DNA of 64,000 nt from Hyphomicrobiales bacterium (GCA_947455725.1 CANGPL010000002.1:53790-117789); one strand, 5' to 3'; numbered from the stretch's first letter, positions 8,434-18,060 are shown. Notes: a model not told the origin generated them from the sequence alone. Program-made: numbers and translations.

Positions 8434-9852
8434 TTAAGATAGATGATACGCTTTCTTAGCGAGATTATAGGTCAGATCTTCCGCCAATCCATAGGCCTCT
8501 TCTTCGTTGAGACGGTGCGTGGCGACTAACCCCGCCAAAAAGGCGCAATCCACGCGGCGCGCTACATCATGCCGCGCTGGAATAGAGCAGAAGGCGCGCG
8601 TGTCGTCGTTAAAGCCAACCGTGTTATAAAAACCGGCGGTCTCGGTTGTCATTTCTCTAAACCGCATCATGCCTTCGTAACTGTCATGAAACCACCAAGC
8701 GGGGCCAAGGCGTAAGGCTGGATAATGTCCGGCAAGGGGTGCTAATTCTCGCGCATAGGCGGTTTCATCCAGCGTGAATAAAATGATCGTGAGGTCAGGT
8801 TCATTGCCGACCAAATCGAGCAAGGGCTTGAGCGCCGAAACATAATCCGTTTGTGTTGGAATATCTGCGCCTTTATCGCGACCAAACTGTTTGAAGAGAC
8901 GTTCATTATGGTTACGCATAGAACCCGGATGGATTTGCATCACGAGTCCATCAACAAGACTCATTTTAGCCATTTCGGTTAGCATCTGCGCTCGGAAGAG
9001 TTCGGCATCGGCTGCACTTGCGGGTGATTGACACACGCGTTGAAAAAGAGCCTCGGCTTCGGCATGCGTTAGGTTAGCGGTACACGCTGTTGCGTGCCCA
9101 TGATCGCTTGCGGTTGCGCCATAGGATTTAAAGAACTGGCGACGCTTACGATGCGCATTGAGATAGCCGGACCAGGTGCTTGTGTCACAACCGGTTAATT
9201 CTCCGAAGCGGACGAGATTGCTATGGAAGCCTTCAAATTCGGGATCGGTCACCGAGTCAGGCCGATAGGTGGTGATCACCCGTCCCGTCCAGCCCGATTG
9301 GCGTATGGCTTCGTGATGCTCTAGCGGATCAAGCGCGCTTTCGGTTGTTGCAATCGCTTCTATGTTAAAGCGCTCAAAAAGAGCGCGCGGCCGATAGCTC
9401 GGCTGCTCTAATCGCTCGGCAATGCGATCATAGAGACGATCGGCATTTTCAGGCACAAGCGTCTCGTGAATGTCGAATAAAGTGGCAAAGGCGTGATCAA
9501 GCCAAAGGCGCGTTGGCGTTCCACGGAACAGGTGCCAGTGTTCAGCAAATAATTTCCAGATCGCACGGGGATTGGTTTCCACCGATCCACCATCAATGCG
9601 CGGAATACCGAGCTTTTCGAGCGGCACACCTTGCGAATAGAGCATTCGGAAAATGTAATGATCGGGTACGACGAACAATGTCGCGGGATCAGGAAAGGCC
9701 TCATTATAGGCAAACCATCGCGGATCCGTATGGCCGTGTGGAGAGAGGATAGGTAGATGGGCAATACGCTCATAAAGACGACGAGCAATCGCACGCGTGT
9801 GCGCCTCGGCAGGGAATAGACGATCAGGATGGACGAGTGGATTGGTCATCAT
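8434..9852 (-). CDS. uxaC: Glucuronate (uronate) isomerase UxaC
   Basis: Interconverts D-glucuronate and D-fructuronate (or galacturonate and tagaturonate), the entry reaction of hexuronate catabolism. The 472-residue length fits the family. The N-terminal SPHGHTDPRWFA holds the metal-binding His residues of the amidohydrolase-like barrel, and the C-terminal VGFNDDTRAF is the typical UxaC signature. It begins 7 bases after the gntR stop, so regulator and enzyme are co-transcribed. Confidence 0.95.
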   Translation of the reverse strand: MMTNPLVHPDRLFPAEAHTRAIARRLYERIAHLPILSPHGHTDPRWFAYNEAFPDPATLFVVPDHYIFRMLYSQGVPLEKLGIPRIDGGSVETNPRAIWKLFAEHWHLFRGTPTRLWLDHAFATLFDIHETLVPENADRLYDRIAERLEQPSYRPRALFERFNIEAIATTESALDPLEHHEAIRQSGWTGRVITTYRPDSVTDPEFEGFHSNLVRFGELTGCDTSTWSGYLNAHRKRRQFFKSYGATASDHGHATACTANLTHAEAEALFQRVCQSPASAADAELFRAQMLTEMAKMSLVDGLVMQIHPGSMRNHNERLFKQFGRDKGADIPTQTDYVSALKPLLDLVGNEPDLTIILFTLDETAYARELAPLAGHYPALRLGPAWWFHDSYEGMMRFREMTTETAGFYNTVGFNDDTRAFCSIPARHDVARRVDCAFLAGLVATHRLNEEEAYGLAEDLTYNLAKKAYHLS

Positions 9853-9859
9853 AAAAGTA

Positions 9860-10636
9860 TCAAGACCTTTGCGGCTCTATCGTGCGGATGATGTAATCCG
9901 GATTAACGTGATCCAAATTTGCAAAATCGATAACCGAGCTGAGATGTTCATCCATCGCGTTTGTGGCACCAGCCGGATCGCCCGCCTCGATGGCATCAAG
10001 AATGGCGCGATGCTCGGCAATAACTTTTGTCATTCGTCCGGGCGCAGGCAATGTTAACCGACGATAGCGATCCACTTGATATTTGACGGTGTTGATGAGC
10101 CGCCAAATATTTGGAAAGCTTGCTGCGCTTGCAATTGCGCGATGGAAATCTTCATCGGCGCTGTGAAATTCATCTCGATCAGACGCTTTATTGGCGAGTA
10201 TCTGACGATCGATAATCGAGTGCAATAGGGCTAAATCTTGTGAACCACGATTTTGCGCCGCGAGCGCTGCCGTTGTTTTTTCAAGCGCTCCTCGGACCGT
10301 CATCGCTTCGTTGAATTCATCAATGGGAATGCGAGAGACGAAGGTGCCCGATTGAGGAAAAATATCGACCAGCCCTTCCTCTGAAAGCTTTAAGATCGCC
10401 TCGCGTATCGGTGTGCGACTTACACCAAATTCAGCGGCAAGTTCTTTTTCCGATATCGGATCACCGGGCTTAAGCGCCAAAATGAGGATATCTTGGCGCA
10501 GGGCATCATAGATCCATGCCGAAGCCTTATTAGGGCGGATCAATGCTGCCCGACGGGTTTGCCGGTTTTGACGGTTGGCACCTGTTGGCATAGCCACGAC
10601 GGGCTTTGCCGCTGTTAAGCTCGGCTGTCGACCCAT
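9860..10636 (-). CDS. GntR/FadR-family transcriptional regulator of the uronate operon
   Basis: A 258-residue regulator: an unusual basic N-terminal extension (~40 residues), a winged HTH (about 42-105, with KELAAEFGVSRTPIREAILKL), and an all-helical FCD ligand domain (about 110-235). The FCD domain keeps the metal-binding Asp/His set (DEDFHRA, AEHRAI, DEHLSS). It is the first gene of the uronate operon and probably represses it until a uronate intermediate binds, as for UxuR/ExuR-type regulators. A near-perfect palindrome within its own promoter supports autoregulation. Confidence 0.9.
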   Translation of the reverse strand: MGRQPSLTAAKPVVAMPTGANRQNRQTRRAALIRPNKASAWIYDALRQDILILALKPGDPISEKELAAEFGVSRTPIREAILKLSEEGLVDIFPQSGTFVSRIPIDEFNEAMTVRGALEKTTAALAAQNRGSQDLALLHSIIDRQILANKASDRDEFHSADEDFHRAIASAASFPNIWRLINTVKYQVDRYRRLTLPAPGRMTKVIAEHRAILDAIEAGDPAGATNAMDEHLSSVIDFANLDHVNPDYIIRTIEPQRS

Positions 10637-10653
10637 TTTTCTCTCCCGTCACG

Positions 10654-10681
10654 TTCATATACTAATATATCAGTTTGTCAA
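10654..10681 (-). promoter_or_regulatory. Probable promoter of the gntR-uxaC-ABC-uxuAB operon
   Basis: On the minus strand TTGACA (10681-10676) is followed after 16 bases by TATGAA (10659-10654), a good sigma-70-like pair. It is 18 bases from the gntR start and is followed by a GGGAG ribosome site. The spacer is filled by the 14-base palindrome listed separately. Confidence 0.6.
10661..10674. promoter_or_regulatory. Candidate GntR operator inside the promoter spacer
   Basis: ACTAATATATCAGT is a 14-base palindrome with one mismatched pair (12 of 14 positions symmetric). AT-rich palindromes of this size are typical of FadR-subfamily GntR operators. Its position between the -35 and -10 boxes would let a bound repressor block RNA polymerase directly. 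That this GntR protein binds it is inference. Confidence 0.55.
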
Positions 10682-10772
10682 ATTCGAAGGCTAGCATTCT
10701 GGGCGACTGATAAAATTCTGTCGTGAATCAGGTCTAGAGCAAGCCGTGTTGAAGGTTAGACGGGACCCCTAA

Positions 10773-11021
10773 ATGTTAAATTTTGCGAGTGAACATCTCG
10801 ATTTCTTTGTCTGGAAGGATTTTCCGGTCATTTATGACGGGCGCGACACAAAGAACGCCGAGGCTTGGGTGAATATTCACGGGCATTGGGGCCGCATCAG
10901 CGTCGAAAGCATTGCCTTTGCGTGCCAATGGATGGCGCGAGAAGATTTTCTCACCCGATTTGGTCAATTACCACCGCTGCCCGTCGAGGCGTTTCGTTCG
11001 CGCCGCGTGGTGGCAGCTTAA
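10773..11021 (+). CDS. Small conserved-looking protein of unknown function
   Basis: An 82-residue soluble protein rich in Trp and Phe (HLDFFVWKDFPVIYDG, NIHGHWGRISVESIAFACQW) with no signal peptide and no domain I recognise. An AAGG lies ~18 bases before the ATG, somewhat far for a ribosome site. It is divergent from the uronate operon with ~136 bases between the starts, and its stop is 9 bases before the stop of the converging exporter gene. The compact, non-repetitive sequence argues for a real gene, but there is no functional evidence. Confidence 0.5.
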   Translation: MLNFASEHLDFFVWKDFPVIYDGRDTKNAEAWVNIHGHWGRISVESIAFACQWMAREDFLTRFGQLPPLPVEAFRSRRVVAA

Positions 11022-11029
11022 CAGCGCGA

Positions 11030-11914
11030 TTAGGCGGCCCTAACCCTCGCCTGCTTTGATGCGGCATGTTCGCGGGTCAGATAAAAAATACCCGCGCCTA
11101 CGACGACGCAGGCGCCTAAAATGATGAGCCAATCCAGCGTTTCATCAAACACGATAATGCCAATCATCGACGCGTAGACGAGGCCTAGATAGGAGAGCGG
11201 CTGCACGGCTGATGCATCCAACAGGCTATAGGCGCGGATCAAAAAATAATGGCTTGAAATACTGGTGCAGCAAACAACCGCCAACCAAAAATAACCAGAG
11301 CCGTGAATGCTGGTCCAAAAGAACGGGCCAATCAGCGATAGCGTGATGGCACCGATCAGACCCGTATAGAGGAAGGTGGTTTCTGACGTATCTTGCCGGC
11401 CAACAAAGCGCGTAAGAATGGCGTAAACGGCAAACATGATGGTGCCCGCAACCGCAAGCAGCATTTTAAAATCGAGAAAATCACCTTCGGGCCGTAGGAT
11501 AATCATCACACCGACAAGGCCTGCGATGATGGCTAACCAGCGGCTCCAATCGACTTTCTCGTTTAAAAATAAAATCGATAACAAAGCGACGACAAGCGGC
11601 GTGCCCGCAAAAATTGCTTGCGCATGGGCTAAGCCAATCCAGCTAAAACAGGTGATCGCCAAGATGACTTGTAATGCCAAAAGGATGCTTCGGATGATTT
11701 GAAGCACCGGGCGCTTTGAACGGGTAAGCACCGACCAGCCGATACGCCTGCGTGCAATGACACCGAGCACGAAAAGTCCATAGGCCCAATACCGGATCAT
11801 GGCGATGAAGACCGGCGGATATTCGAGTGCGAGATGTTTTGAAATCGCGTCTTGAAGCGAGAAAATCGTTATGGCCAGCAGAGCGAAACCATAGCCTTGC
11901 GCCTTAATACTCAT
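11030..11914 (-). CDS. EamA/DMT-family transporter
   Basis: Inner-membrane protein of 294 residues with about ten hydrophobic helices in two EamA halves, typical of drug/metabolite exporters (RhaT/RarD relatives). The first half begins FALLAITIFSLQDAISKHLA. The second holds the characteristic SLLDASAVQPLSYLGLVYASMIG segment. The substrate cannot be predicted. It starts 24 bases after the upstream parA-like gene and may be co-transcribed with it, though the functions have no obvious link. Confidence 0.88.
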   Translation of the reverse strand: MSIKAQGYGFALLAITIFSLQDAISKHLALEYPPVFIAMIRYWAYGLFVLGVIARRRIGWSVLTRSKRPVLQIIRSILLALQVILAITCFSWIGLAHAQAIFAGTPLVVALLSILFLNEKVDWSRWLAIIAGLVGVMIILRPEGDFLDFKMLLAVAGTIMFAVYAILTRFVGRQDTSETTFLYTGLIGAITLSLIGPFFWTSIHGSGYFWLAVVCCTSISSHYFLIRAYSLLDASAVQPLSYLGLVYASMIGIIVFDETLDWLIILGACVVVGAGIFYLTREHAASKQARVRAA

Positions 11915-11938
11915 CTTAAAGTGCGCCTAACGGGCCGG

Positions 11939-12589
11939 TTACTCCGTGATCGATACGACATATTCCGCCAATTCGATGAAGGGTTCGCGAATGGATTGGC
12001 TGCTTCCGCGGCGCTGATCAAAGACCGTCATGCCGAACTCAATCGGATTTTGCAGGCCCGGCTTATCGGGAACATAGGCGGCAATTTCGACATCGAGGGT
12101 TTCGCTTAGGGCTTCAACGCGTTCGGCAATTTTGCCGGTGTTGCGGGTTTTGTTGAGGACGACGGCCACTTGCGCATCGCCCTTTTCAACCTTGCGGTAA
12201 TCCCATAATTTTTCCAAAAATTCGACGCTAGCCTCAATGTCGAGCGGCAGGCCGACAATGGGAACCAGAATGACATCGCTGACTTTGATGAAATCCGTCA
12301 AAGGCGCACCTCGCACGGCAGCGCGCCCGTCAACGACGACGTAATCGAGCGTTTTGCGCTTTTTCAACGCACGAAGCTCGTCAAGATCAAGATCGGTAAA
12401 ATCGAGCGCCTCGATGGTTGCGAGATGCTCCGGGCGGCGCTCAAGCCAGCCTAAGGCGCTTTTTTGCGGGTCGCCATCGGCCAAAGCGACAGCATAGCCG
12501 AGATCGGTGAGCGCTGCCGCAAGATGGATCGCGGTTGTCGTTTTACCGCAGCCGCCTTTGACATTCTGCACGGAAATGACGTGTGCCAT
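11939..12589 (-). CDS. ParA-family ATPase, orphan
   Basis: A 216-residue ATPase with the deviant Walker A KGGCGKTTT near the N-terminus, a switch I/Asp region (ADGDPQKSALGWLERR) and a Walker B-like YVVVDGRA. Short ParA proteins of this type move cargo (plasmids, chemoreceptor arrays, carboxysome-like bodies) or position division complexes. There is no ParB-like or cargo gene beside it, so the cargo is unknown. Walker B has Gly where classical ParA has Thr/Ser-Pro-Pro. An imperfect inverted repeat lies 34 bases upstream. Confidence 0.88.
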   Translation of the reverse strand: MAHVISVQNVKGGCGKTTTAIHLAAALTDLGYAVALADGDPQKSALGWLERRPEHLATIEALDFTDLDLDELRALKKRKTLDYVVVDGRAAVRGAPLTDFIKVSDVILVPIVGLPLDIEASVEFLEKLWDYRKVEKGDAQVAVVLNKTRNTGKIAERVEALSETLDVEIAAYVPDKPGLQNPIEFGMTVFDQRRGSSQSIREPFIELAEYVVSITE

Positions 12590-12622
12590 CGGGAAAACCC
12601 TCTCTCAGCCTTGCTGATCAGT

Positions 12623-12654
12623 ACCAATTTACCTCAGTTGAGGAGTAAATTAGT
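12623..12654. promoter_or_regulatory. Inverted repeat upstream of the parA-like gene
   Basis: Two 10-base arms (ACCAATTTAC and GTAAATTAGT, one mismatch) flank a 12-base spacer that itself contains CCTCA/TGAGG. The site lies 34-65 bases upstream of the parA start, where an operator or leader hairpin would be expected. The binding factor is unknown. Confidence 0.4.
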
Positions 12655-12758
12655 GACTAATTGAAAGGGCGTCGACAAAAATTTTCCAATTCGCTCGATT
12701 ATGAACTGATTTGAGGCTCAAAGGGGGCTCATTGAAGCAAAATTGGTGGAATTTAGCG

Positions 12759-13709
12759 TCAGCGGCTCGCTTTTTCTCCGCCGGCCATCGTTATTACCGC
12801 GATAATCATGACGCCCGTTAAGATGAGGCGAACGCCCGGGCTGGCACCAAAAATATTCAACATGGTTACCAGCAGATACATAAACAGGGCGGCACCCCAT
12901 ATGCCGGGCACATTTGCTTTACCACCGGCTACCGACGTCCCACCAATGACGACGACGGCGATGGACGACAGCAAGAAATCGTCGCCCATATTCAGCGCGG
13001 CCCCACCCGAAAAGCCGGATTGAAGGATGCCGCAAATGCCCGCGAACAAGGCGCTTAACAGGTAGGTGGCGAACCGAACCGATTTAACATTGAGCCCCGC
13101 AAGCCACGCGGCCCGCTCATTCTGGCCGATGGCCAGAACGGTTCGGCCATAGATGGTTCGTTTCAGAACAATGGCGAGAAGAAAGCTGAGCGCAACAACG
13201 GCGACAGCGACCACTGGAACGCCCGCATATCGAACCGTTGCAAATTCGGCCAAGGATGGCGGTGGCTTAATACGAATGCCGCGGCCATAGGAAATAGCGG
13301 TCGAGAGAATGAGAAAACTCGACGAGAGCGTCGCGATGATGGGCGGGATACGCAAAAGCCGGATGAGGATATAATTCGCAACGCCCACGACGAGACTGGC
13401 CGATAAAGCTGCAAGGATACCGATCAGCAAAAGGGCTTCGTCGGTATTCATGATCTTCATGGCGATGACGCCGGATAAGGTCATTGTCGCCGGAATAGAC
13501 AAATCGACATTGCCGGGCCCGGTGGTGATCACCATCATTTGCCCCAAGCCGACAATCACCGTGAAGGTGCCGAAAGACAGGGCCGAGGTAAGGATTTCAC
13601 CGCCCCCTTGCCCACCTGTGAACGCAATCGTCATGAGCCAAACGACGGTCGCGGCGATAAACGATCCCAACCAAGGTTGATGGCCAAGGCGCTTCAATGC
13701 CGGCTTCAT
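12759..13709 (-). CDS. Ribose-type ABC transporter permease (second)
   Basis: Permease of the RbsC/BPD_transp_2 family, 316 residues from the ATG at 13709, which overlaps the previous permease's stop (ATGA). The longer open frame to 13790 lies inside the neighbour and is not used. It has about eight to ten membrane helices and the family motifs GPGNVDLSIPA and the VVIGGTSVAGG loop near the C-terminus. It pairs with the next permease as a heterodimer in one importer. Confidence 0.9.
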   Translation of the reverse strand: MKPALKRLGHQPWLGSFIAATVVWLMTIAFTGGQGGGEILTSALSFGTFTVIVGLGQMMVITTGPGNVDLSIPATMTLSGVIAMKIMNTDEALLLIGILAALSASLVVGVANYILIRLLRIPPIIATLSSSFLILSTAISYGRGIRIKPPPSLAEFATVRYAGVPVVAVAVVALSFLLAIVLKRTIYGRTVLAIGQNERAAWLAGLNVKSVRFATYLLSALFAGICGILQSGFSGGAALNMGDDFLLSSIAVVVIGGTSVAGGKANVPGIWGAALFMYLLVTMLNIFGASPGVRLILTGVMIIAVITMAGGEKASR

Positions 13710-14635
13710 CGCCTTGCCTCCCCGCCCGTGATCAAAGCGCGCATCGCGAGCACAATGATGAGGATGGCGCCTTGTGCGCCAATCTGCCAATCGGGCGATA
13801 TTTTTAGAAAGATCAGGAAAGCACCAGCAAGCGCCAAGGTGAGCGCGCCCACAACCGACCCCATCGGCGATACGCGGCCACCAATAAATTCACCGCCACC
13901 CAAAATGACACCCGCAATCGAATATAGCGTGTAACGATCCGCGACATGCGCGTCAGCCGAGGTGGTGAGACCGAGAAGCGAGAGGCCTGCCAAGACGCCG
14001 AAGAACCCTGCAATTGTGAACATGGCGACTTTCGTCTTCAGCATCGACCAACCAGCGCGTTGCAACGCCTTTGGATTGCCGCCTGCGCCACGGCCAATCA
14101 CGCCAAAGGAAGAGGTCATGAGGGCTACATGCACGATACCGCCGATCAGGATGGCCGCAATAATAGGCAAAGGGACCCATGGCGTTTGATACGACATAAT
14201 GGCCTTCAACCACATCGGCGCTTTGCCACCGGGAGAAGGAAGAATAAGCACGGCAATGCCGAGCCAAACAAAGGAAAGGCCAAGCGTTACCACGATGGAT
14301 GGTAAATTGCGGATATGGATCAGCGCGCCAACCAGCCCATAGGCCGCGATACACGCAAGAAGCGCTAAAATGCCGAGCAGAGGATCGTTCAATAACAAGG
14401 TTGCTGATATGCAGCCGACCAAACCAACAAAGGGACCGATTGATAAATCAAGATCATTGACCGTGATAATAAACATTTGCGCAATCGTGGCGAGCGCGAT
14501 CGGAATCGCATATTGCAGCATCAGATTGAGGCCGAAATAACTCATGGTGCGGGGCTGAACGTAGAAGGTTGCAGCCAACACAATCGCGAGCGACAAGAAC
14601 GGCAAAGCAGCGCGTAAATAGCGACGATTGATCAT
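13706..14635 (-). CDS. Ribose-type ABC transporter permease (first)
   Basis: RbsC-family permease of 309 residues with about eight to ten helices, the [13 protein letters not shown] motif in the first half and [16 protein letters not shown] near the end. Its start overlaps the ATPase stop (ATGA), so ATPase and both permeases are translationally coupled. Two distinct permeases rather than one homodimer is a variant of this importer class. Confidence 0.9.
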   Translation of the reverse strand: MINRRYLRAALPFLSLAIVLAATFYVQPRTMSYFGLNLMLQYAIPIALATIAQMFIITVNDLDLSIGPFVGLVGCISATLLLNDPLLGILALLACIAAYGLVGALIHIRNLPSIVVTLGLSFVWLGIAVLILPSPGGKAPMWLKAIMSYQTPWVPLPIIAAILIGGIVHVALMTSSFGVIGRGAGGNPKALQRAGWSMLKTKVAMFTIAGFFGVLAGLSLLGLTTSADAHVADRYTLYSIAGVILGGGEFIGGRVSPMGSVVGALTLALAGAFLIFLKISPDWQIGAQGAILIIVLAMRALITGGEARR

Positions 14636-16083
14636 GCGGCAGACTCGGCAAAAGAGGCCTGCAGAATTCGCTCTTCGGAAATGCTGCCTGCGTTAATTTC
14701 ATCCGAAATCTTGCCATTGCGGAACACATAGACGCGATCGCAATACGCAAGCTCGTCAAATTCCGTTGTGTACCAAATGAAGCTGCGCCCATTAGCCGCC
14801 TCGGTACGGATCATGTCATAAACTTCAAGCTTCGTTCCGATATCAACGCCGCGCATCGGATCATCCATCAAGATGACGGTTGCATCGGAGGCCAACGCCC
14901 TTGCGAATAAAGCTTTTTGTTGATTGCCACCTGAAAGGGTCAAAATATTATTGTCCATATCCGGCGTGCGTATCGCCATACGGCTTTTCCATTCTTCTGC
15001 CAAACGCGCTTCCGCATCCGGATCAATCAACCCAAAGCGTGTGAACGATTTAAGCGATCGGATGGTAACATTGCGCGCGATCGACCAGAGATTAAATATA
15101 CCGTCAGACTGACGATCGCCCGCGATAAACGACATAGGCGCTTCGACACTCGCGTGATCACGCGAGAAAATTTGCAACAAGGTGCGCGTTTGCCCATGTC
15201 CGGCAAGACCTGCAAGACCGATAACTTCGCCTTTACGAACCACGAGCTCGGGCCCTGTTTTAGAGGCATCTGGATGGGCTTTGACGAGGACAGGTGATGT
15301 ACCCGTGGAACTCACAATCGATGTTGAATGAGATGAGCTGCCATGCCCTTCAGAACCCATCGCTGCAACAAGAGACATGCGGTCAAAACCATCAGCGGGC
15401 CGCTCAGCAACCGACTTGCCATCTTTCATCACGACAATGCGGTTCGACGCAGAAAGGATTTCACCCAAGAGATGGGAGATTAAGATAACAGCTGTTCCCT
15501 TAGCCGTTTCCTTACCGATATAGGCCAAGAGTTGTTCCGCGGTAACGGCATCAAGGGAAGATGTTGGCTCATCTAAAATGACGAGCCGCAAAGGATCAGA
15601 CATCACAGTAAATGCGCGTGCAATTTCCGCCATTTGGCGTTTACCGATCGGCAGATCCGCGATTTCATCATCGGGATCGATACCGTGCCCGGGAAATATT
15701 TCGTCAAGCTTGGCGCGAATTAAATCACTCGCCCGCTTCTTCCAGCCAAAACCCCTAAGGGGACTATGCATGATACGTGCATTCTCCGCCACACTCAGAT
15801 TGGGGCAGAGCGATAATTCCTGAAAAACGCAGCGTATACCGGCGCGTTGCGAAGCGGCCGCCGACCATTCACCTGAAACAGTAACACCGCCGACCGCCAA
15901 GCTTCCCTTATCGGGCGAAAGCGTACCGGTGAGCACGTGCATGAGGGTCGATTTGCCGGCTCCATTATGGCCGACAAGTCCAAGACATTCGCCGGCGCTG
16001 ACCACAAGGTCAACACCGGCCAATGCGCGGACGGCACCGAAAGATTTTTCGACGCCGTCCAGTCTGATGGCTTCTAAGGTCAA
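14632..16083 (-). CDS. Ribose-type ABC transporter ATP-binding protein (double domain)
   Basis: A 483-residue cytoplasmic ATPase with two fused nucleotide-binding domains, as in RbsA/MglA. The first half has Walker [10 protein letters not shown], signature LPIGKRQM and Walker [13 protein letters not shown]. The second half has a degenerate Walker A (GLAGHGQT) but a good signature LSGGNQQK, the usual asymmetry of this family. It starts 3 bases after the binding-protein stop. The substrate is probably a monosaccharide or polyol. Confidence 0.92.
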   Translation of the reverse strand: MTLEAIRLDGVEKSFGAVRALAGVDLVVSAGECLGLVGHNGAGKSTLMHVLTGTLSPDKGSLAVGGVTVSGEWSAAASQRAGIRCVFQELSLCPNLSVAENARIMHSPLRGFGWKKRASDLIRAKLDEIFPGHGIDPDDEIADLPIGKRQMAEIARAFTVMSDPLRLVILDEPTSSLDAVTAEQLLAYIGKETAKGTAVILISHLLGEILSASNRIVVMKDGKSVAERPADGFDRMSLVAAMGSEGHGSSSHSTSIVSSTGTSPVLVKAHPDASKTGPELVVRKGEVIGLAGLAGHGQTRTLLQIFSRDHASVEAPMSFIAGDRQSDGIFNLWSIARNVTIRSLKSFTRFGLIDPDAEARLAEEWKSRMAIRTPDMDNNILTLSGGNQQKALFARALASDATVILMDDPMRGVDIGTKLEVYDMIRTEAANGRSFIWYTTEFDELAYCDRVYVFRNGKISDEINAGSISEERILQASFAESAA

Positions 16084-16086
16084 AGC

Positions 16087-17097
16087 TTATTTACCTGCAA
16101 CGACCTTGGCTGCGTCGGCTGCGGAATATTCGACGTTAGCGACGCCACCCTTTTCCGTGTTTGCTACAGCAGCATCGATATTGGCTTGCTCGATCGTCAA
16201 GAAAGGAACGGTGAGGTCCTTAGGAACCTGCTTGCCATCCAAGATCATCTGCGCAACCCAGAAGGCCAAGGTCGATACGCCTGGCGCGATCGAAGCAGAC
16301 ATGGTTTCATAACCATTCTTATCCTTCTGCTCTTTCCACCACTGCAATTCGTCCTGACGGTTACCCATGATGATCGTTGGTGTTGGGCGACCAGCAGCTG
16401 CAAATGCTTGTGCTGCGCCATATCCGTCACCGCCTTGAGTCACGACAGCCTTGATTTCAGGAAGCGATGGCAGAATGCCTGCAACTTCCTTCTGAGCGAC
16501 TTCTTGTGCCCAGTTGCCATGAACCGAACCAACAATCTTGAACTGCGGATTAGCCTTTACGCCATCAGCAATACCGGCATGGATTTCGTCATCGACGAAC
16601 ACGCCCGCAAGACCGCGGATTTCGAGAAGGTTGCCGCCAGCTGGCATCTTTTTGGCAAGATATTCAACTTCCAAACGGCCCATCTTTTTAAAGTCAACGG
16701 CCACGCGCCAAGCGCAAGGCTCCGTGACGATACCGTCAAACGACACAACCGTGATTCCGGCATCGCAAGCCTGCTTGACGACACCGTTCAGAGCGTCTGG
16801 TGAAGCGGCGTTGATGACGATGGCGTTGTAGCCTTGAAGGATCAAGTTCTGGATCTGGGCAGCCTGCTCGGTCACCTGATTTTCAGACGTTGTAAAGGCG
16901 TCTGCTGCTGCGACGACGCCGTCGGCAACGGCCTTTTTCGTTACTTTATCCCAGCTCTTTAACATGGCCTGGCGCCATGAATTGCCGGCATAATTGTTGG
17001 AAAGAGCAATCTTCTTGCCCTTCGTATCGGCGTGGGCTGCGCCTGCAATCATCATTACAGAAATAGAAGCGGCGCAAATAAGTGCCTTCTTTAACAT
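16087..17097 (-). CDS. Ribose-type sugar-binding protein
   Basis: Periplasmic type-1 binding protein of 336 residues. The start at 17097 is preferred to an upstream ATG at 17118 because GGGGGAAA precedes it and it begins directly with a Sec signal peptide (KKALICAASISVMM, cleavage after AHA). The two-lobed body has the expected ALSNNYAGNSWRQ and GYNAIVINAASPDAL segments. It is the first gene of the operon. No catabolic enzyme is next to it, so the ligand is unknown. Confidence 0.9.
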   Translation of the reverse strand: MLKKALICAASISVMMIAGAAHADTKGKKIALSNNYAGNSWRQAMLKSWDKVTKKAVADGVVAAADAFTTSENQVTEQAAQIQNLILQGYNAIVINAASPDALNGVVKQACDAGITVVSFDGIVTEPCAWRVAVDFKKMGRLEVEYLAKKMPAGGNLLEIRGLAGVFVDDEIHAGIADGVKANPQFKIVGSVHGNWAQEVAQKEVAGILPSLPEIKAVVTQGGDGYGAAQAFAAAGRPTPTIIMGNRQDELQWWKEQKDKNGYETMSASIAPGVSTLAFWVAQMILDGKQVPKDLTVPFLTIEQANIDAAVANTEKGGVANVEYSAADAAKVVAGK

Positions 17098-17197
17098 GGA
17101 TTTCCCCCGAGTTAGCATGTCTGTTTTTTGACCGCACGAATGGCGGCAGCGCGTACGCTAACACATATCGAGATAGGAGCAAGGCGCTATACTGGCC

Positions 17198-17211
17198 TCC
17201 CCTCGAGGGGA
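17198..17211. promoter_or_regulatory. Perfect 14-base palindrome upstream of the ribose-type operon
   Basis: TCCCCTCGAGGGGA is perfectly symmetric and is flanked by GGCC on both sides (one base out of register). It lies about 100 bases before the binding-protein start, in the 182-base gap that also ends the amino-acid transporter operon. It could be an operator for an unlinked regulator or a hairpin. No T-run follows on the minus strand, which argues against a terminator. Confidence 0.4.
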
Positions 17212-17279
17212 TGGCCTGTGATTCCTGCATAGCAAAAGCCGGTTAAAGGCTTAATACGGATATGCTTTGGTAGAGGCAT

Positions 17280-18047
17280 TTAATGCCGGGTTGAGCTCAA
17301 AAACTGTTTAAGACGCTCGGATTTGGGGTGGCCAATGACTTCGCCGGGCGTGCCCTGCTCCTCGATTTGGCCTTTGTGCAAAAACACGATCTGGTTGGCG
17401 ACATCCCGGGCAAAACCCATTTCATGGGTCACGACCAGCATGGTGCGGCCTTCTTCAGCCAGTTTGCGCATGACTTGCAAGACCTCGCCGACGAGTTCTG
17501 GATCAAGCGCGGAAGTCGGCTCGTCAAACAGTAAGACGCTCGGTTCCATCGCTAAAGCGCGGGCAATGGCGGCACGTTGCTGTTGTCCGCCGGACAAATG
17601 ATTCGGGTAGAAATTGCGTTTATCGGCAATGCCGACTTTTGCGAGCAAGGCTTCGGCGCGCTCGATGGCTTCTTTTTTCGGAACGCCTAACACATGCACG
17701 GGCGCCTCGATGACGTTTTCCAAAATCGTACGATGCGACCACAGATTAAAGCTTTGAAAAACCATCGCGAGTTTGGAGCGAATGCGTTCGACTTGCTTTT
17801 GATCCTCGGGCTTTGAGGTGCCATCGGGCAAAGCCTTCATGCGGATTAATTCGCCATTGACGTAAACGCGGCCCGAATTAGGGATTTCGAGCAAATTGAT
17901 GCAGCGCAGAAGCGTTGATTTACCCGAGCCACTCGAGCCGATCATCGCAATCACATCGCCCGTATTGGCCGATAAAGAAACGCCTTTGAGAACCTCAGCC
18001 TCACCGAACCGCTTGTGCAAATCTTCGACTTTGAGCGTCGTATCCAT
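17280..18047 (-). CDS. Basic amino-acid ABC transporter ATP-binding protein, HisP-like
   Basis: Polar amino-acid importer ATPase of 255 residues: Walker [11 protein letters not shown]-loop FQSFNLWSH, signature LSGGQQQR, Walker [15 protein letters not shown]-loop VVTHEMGFA. The insertion between Walker A and the Q-loop is typical of HisP/OccP. It is the last gene of the operon, 13 bases after the second permease. Together with the divergent aruHI genes it probably energises arginine (and possibly lysine, ornithine or histidine) uptake. Confidence 0.93.
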   Translation of the reverse strand: MDTTLKVEDLHKRFGEAEVLKGVSLSANTGDVIAMIGSSGSGKSTLLRCINLLEIPNSGRVYVNGELIRMKALPDGTSKPEDQKQVERIRSKLAMVFQSFNLWSHRTILENVIEAPVHVLGVPKKEAIERAEALLAKVGIADKRNFYPNHLSGGQQQRAAIARALAMEPSVLLFDEPTSALDPELVGEVLQVMRKLAEEGRTMLVVTHEMGFARDVANQIVFLHKGQIEEQGTPGEVIGHPKSERLKQFLSSTRH

Positions 18048-18060
18048 CGAATGAATTCCT

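Noticed and set aside
13710..13790. Longer N-terminus for the ribose-type permease
   Set aside because: The extra 27 residues are basic, lie inside the neighbouring permease gene and are unlike any permease N-terminus; the ATGA overlap marks the real start.
16186..16803. 205-codon open frame on the plus strand
   Set aside because: It is antisense to the ribose-type binding protein gene, a normal by-product of GC-biased codon use.
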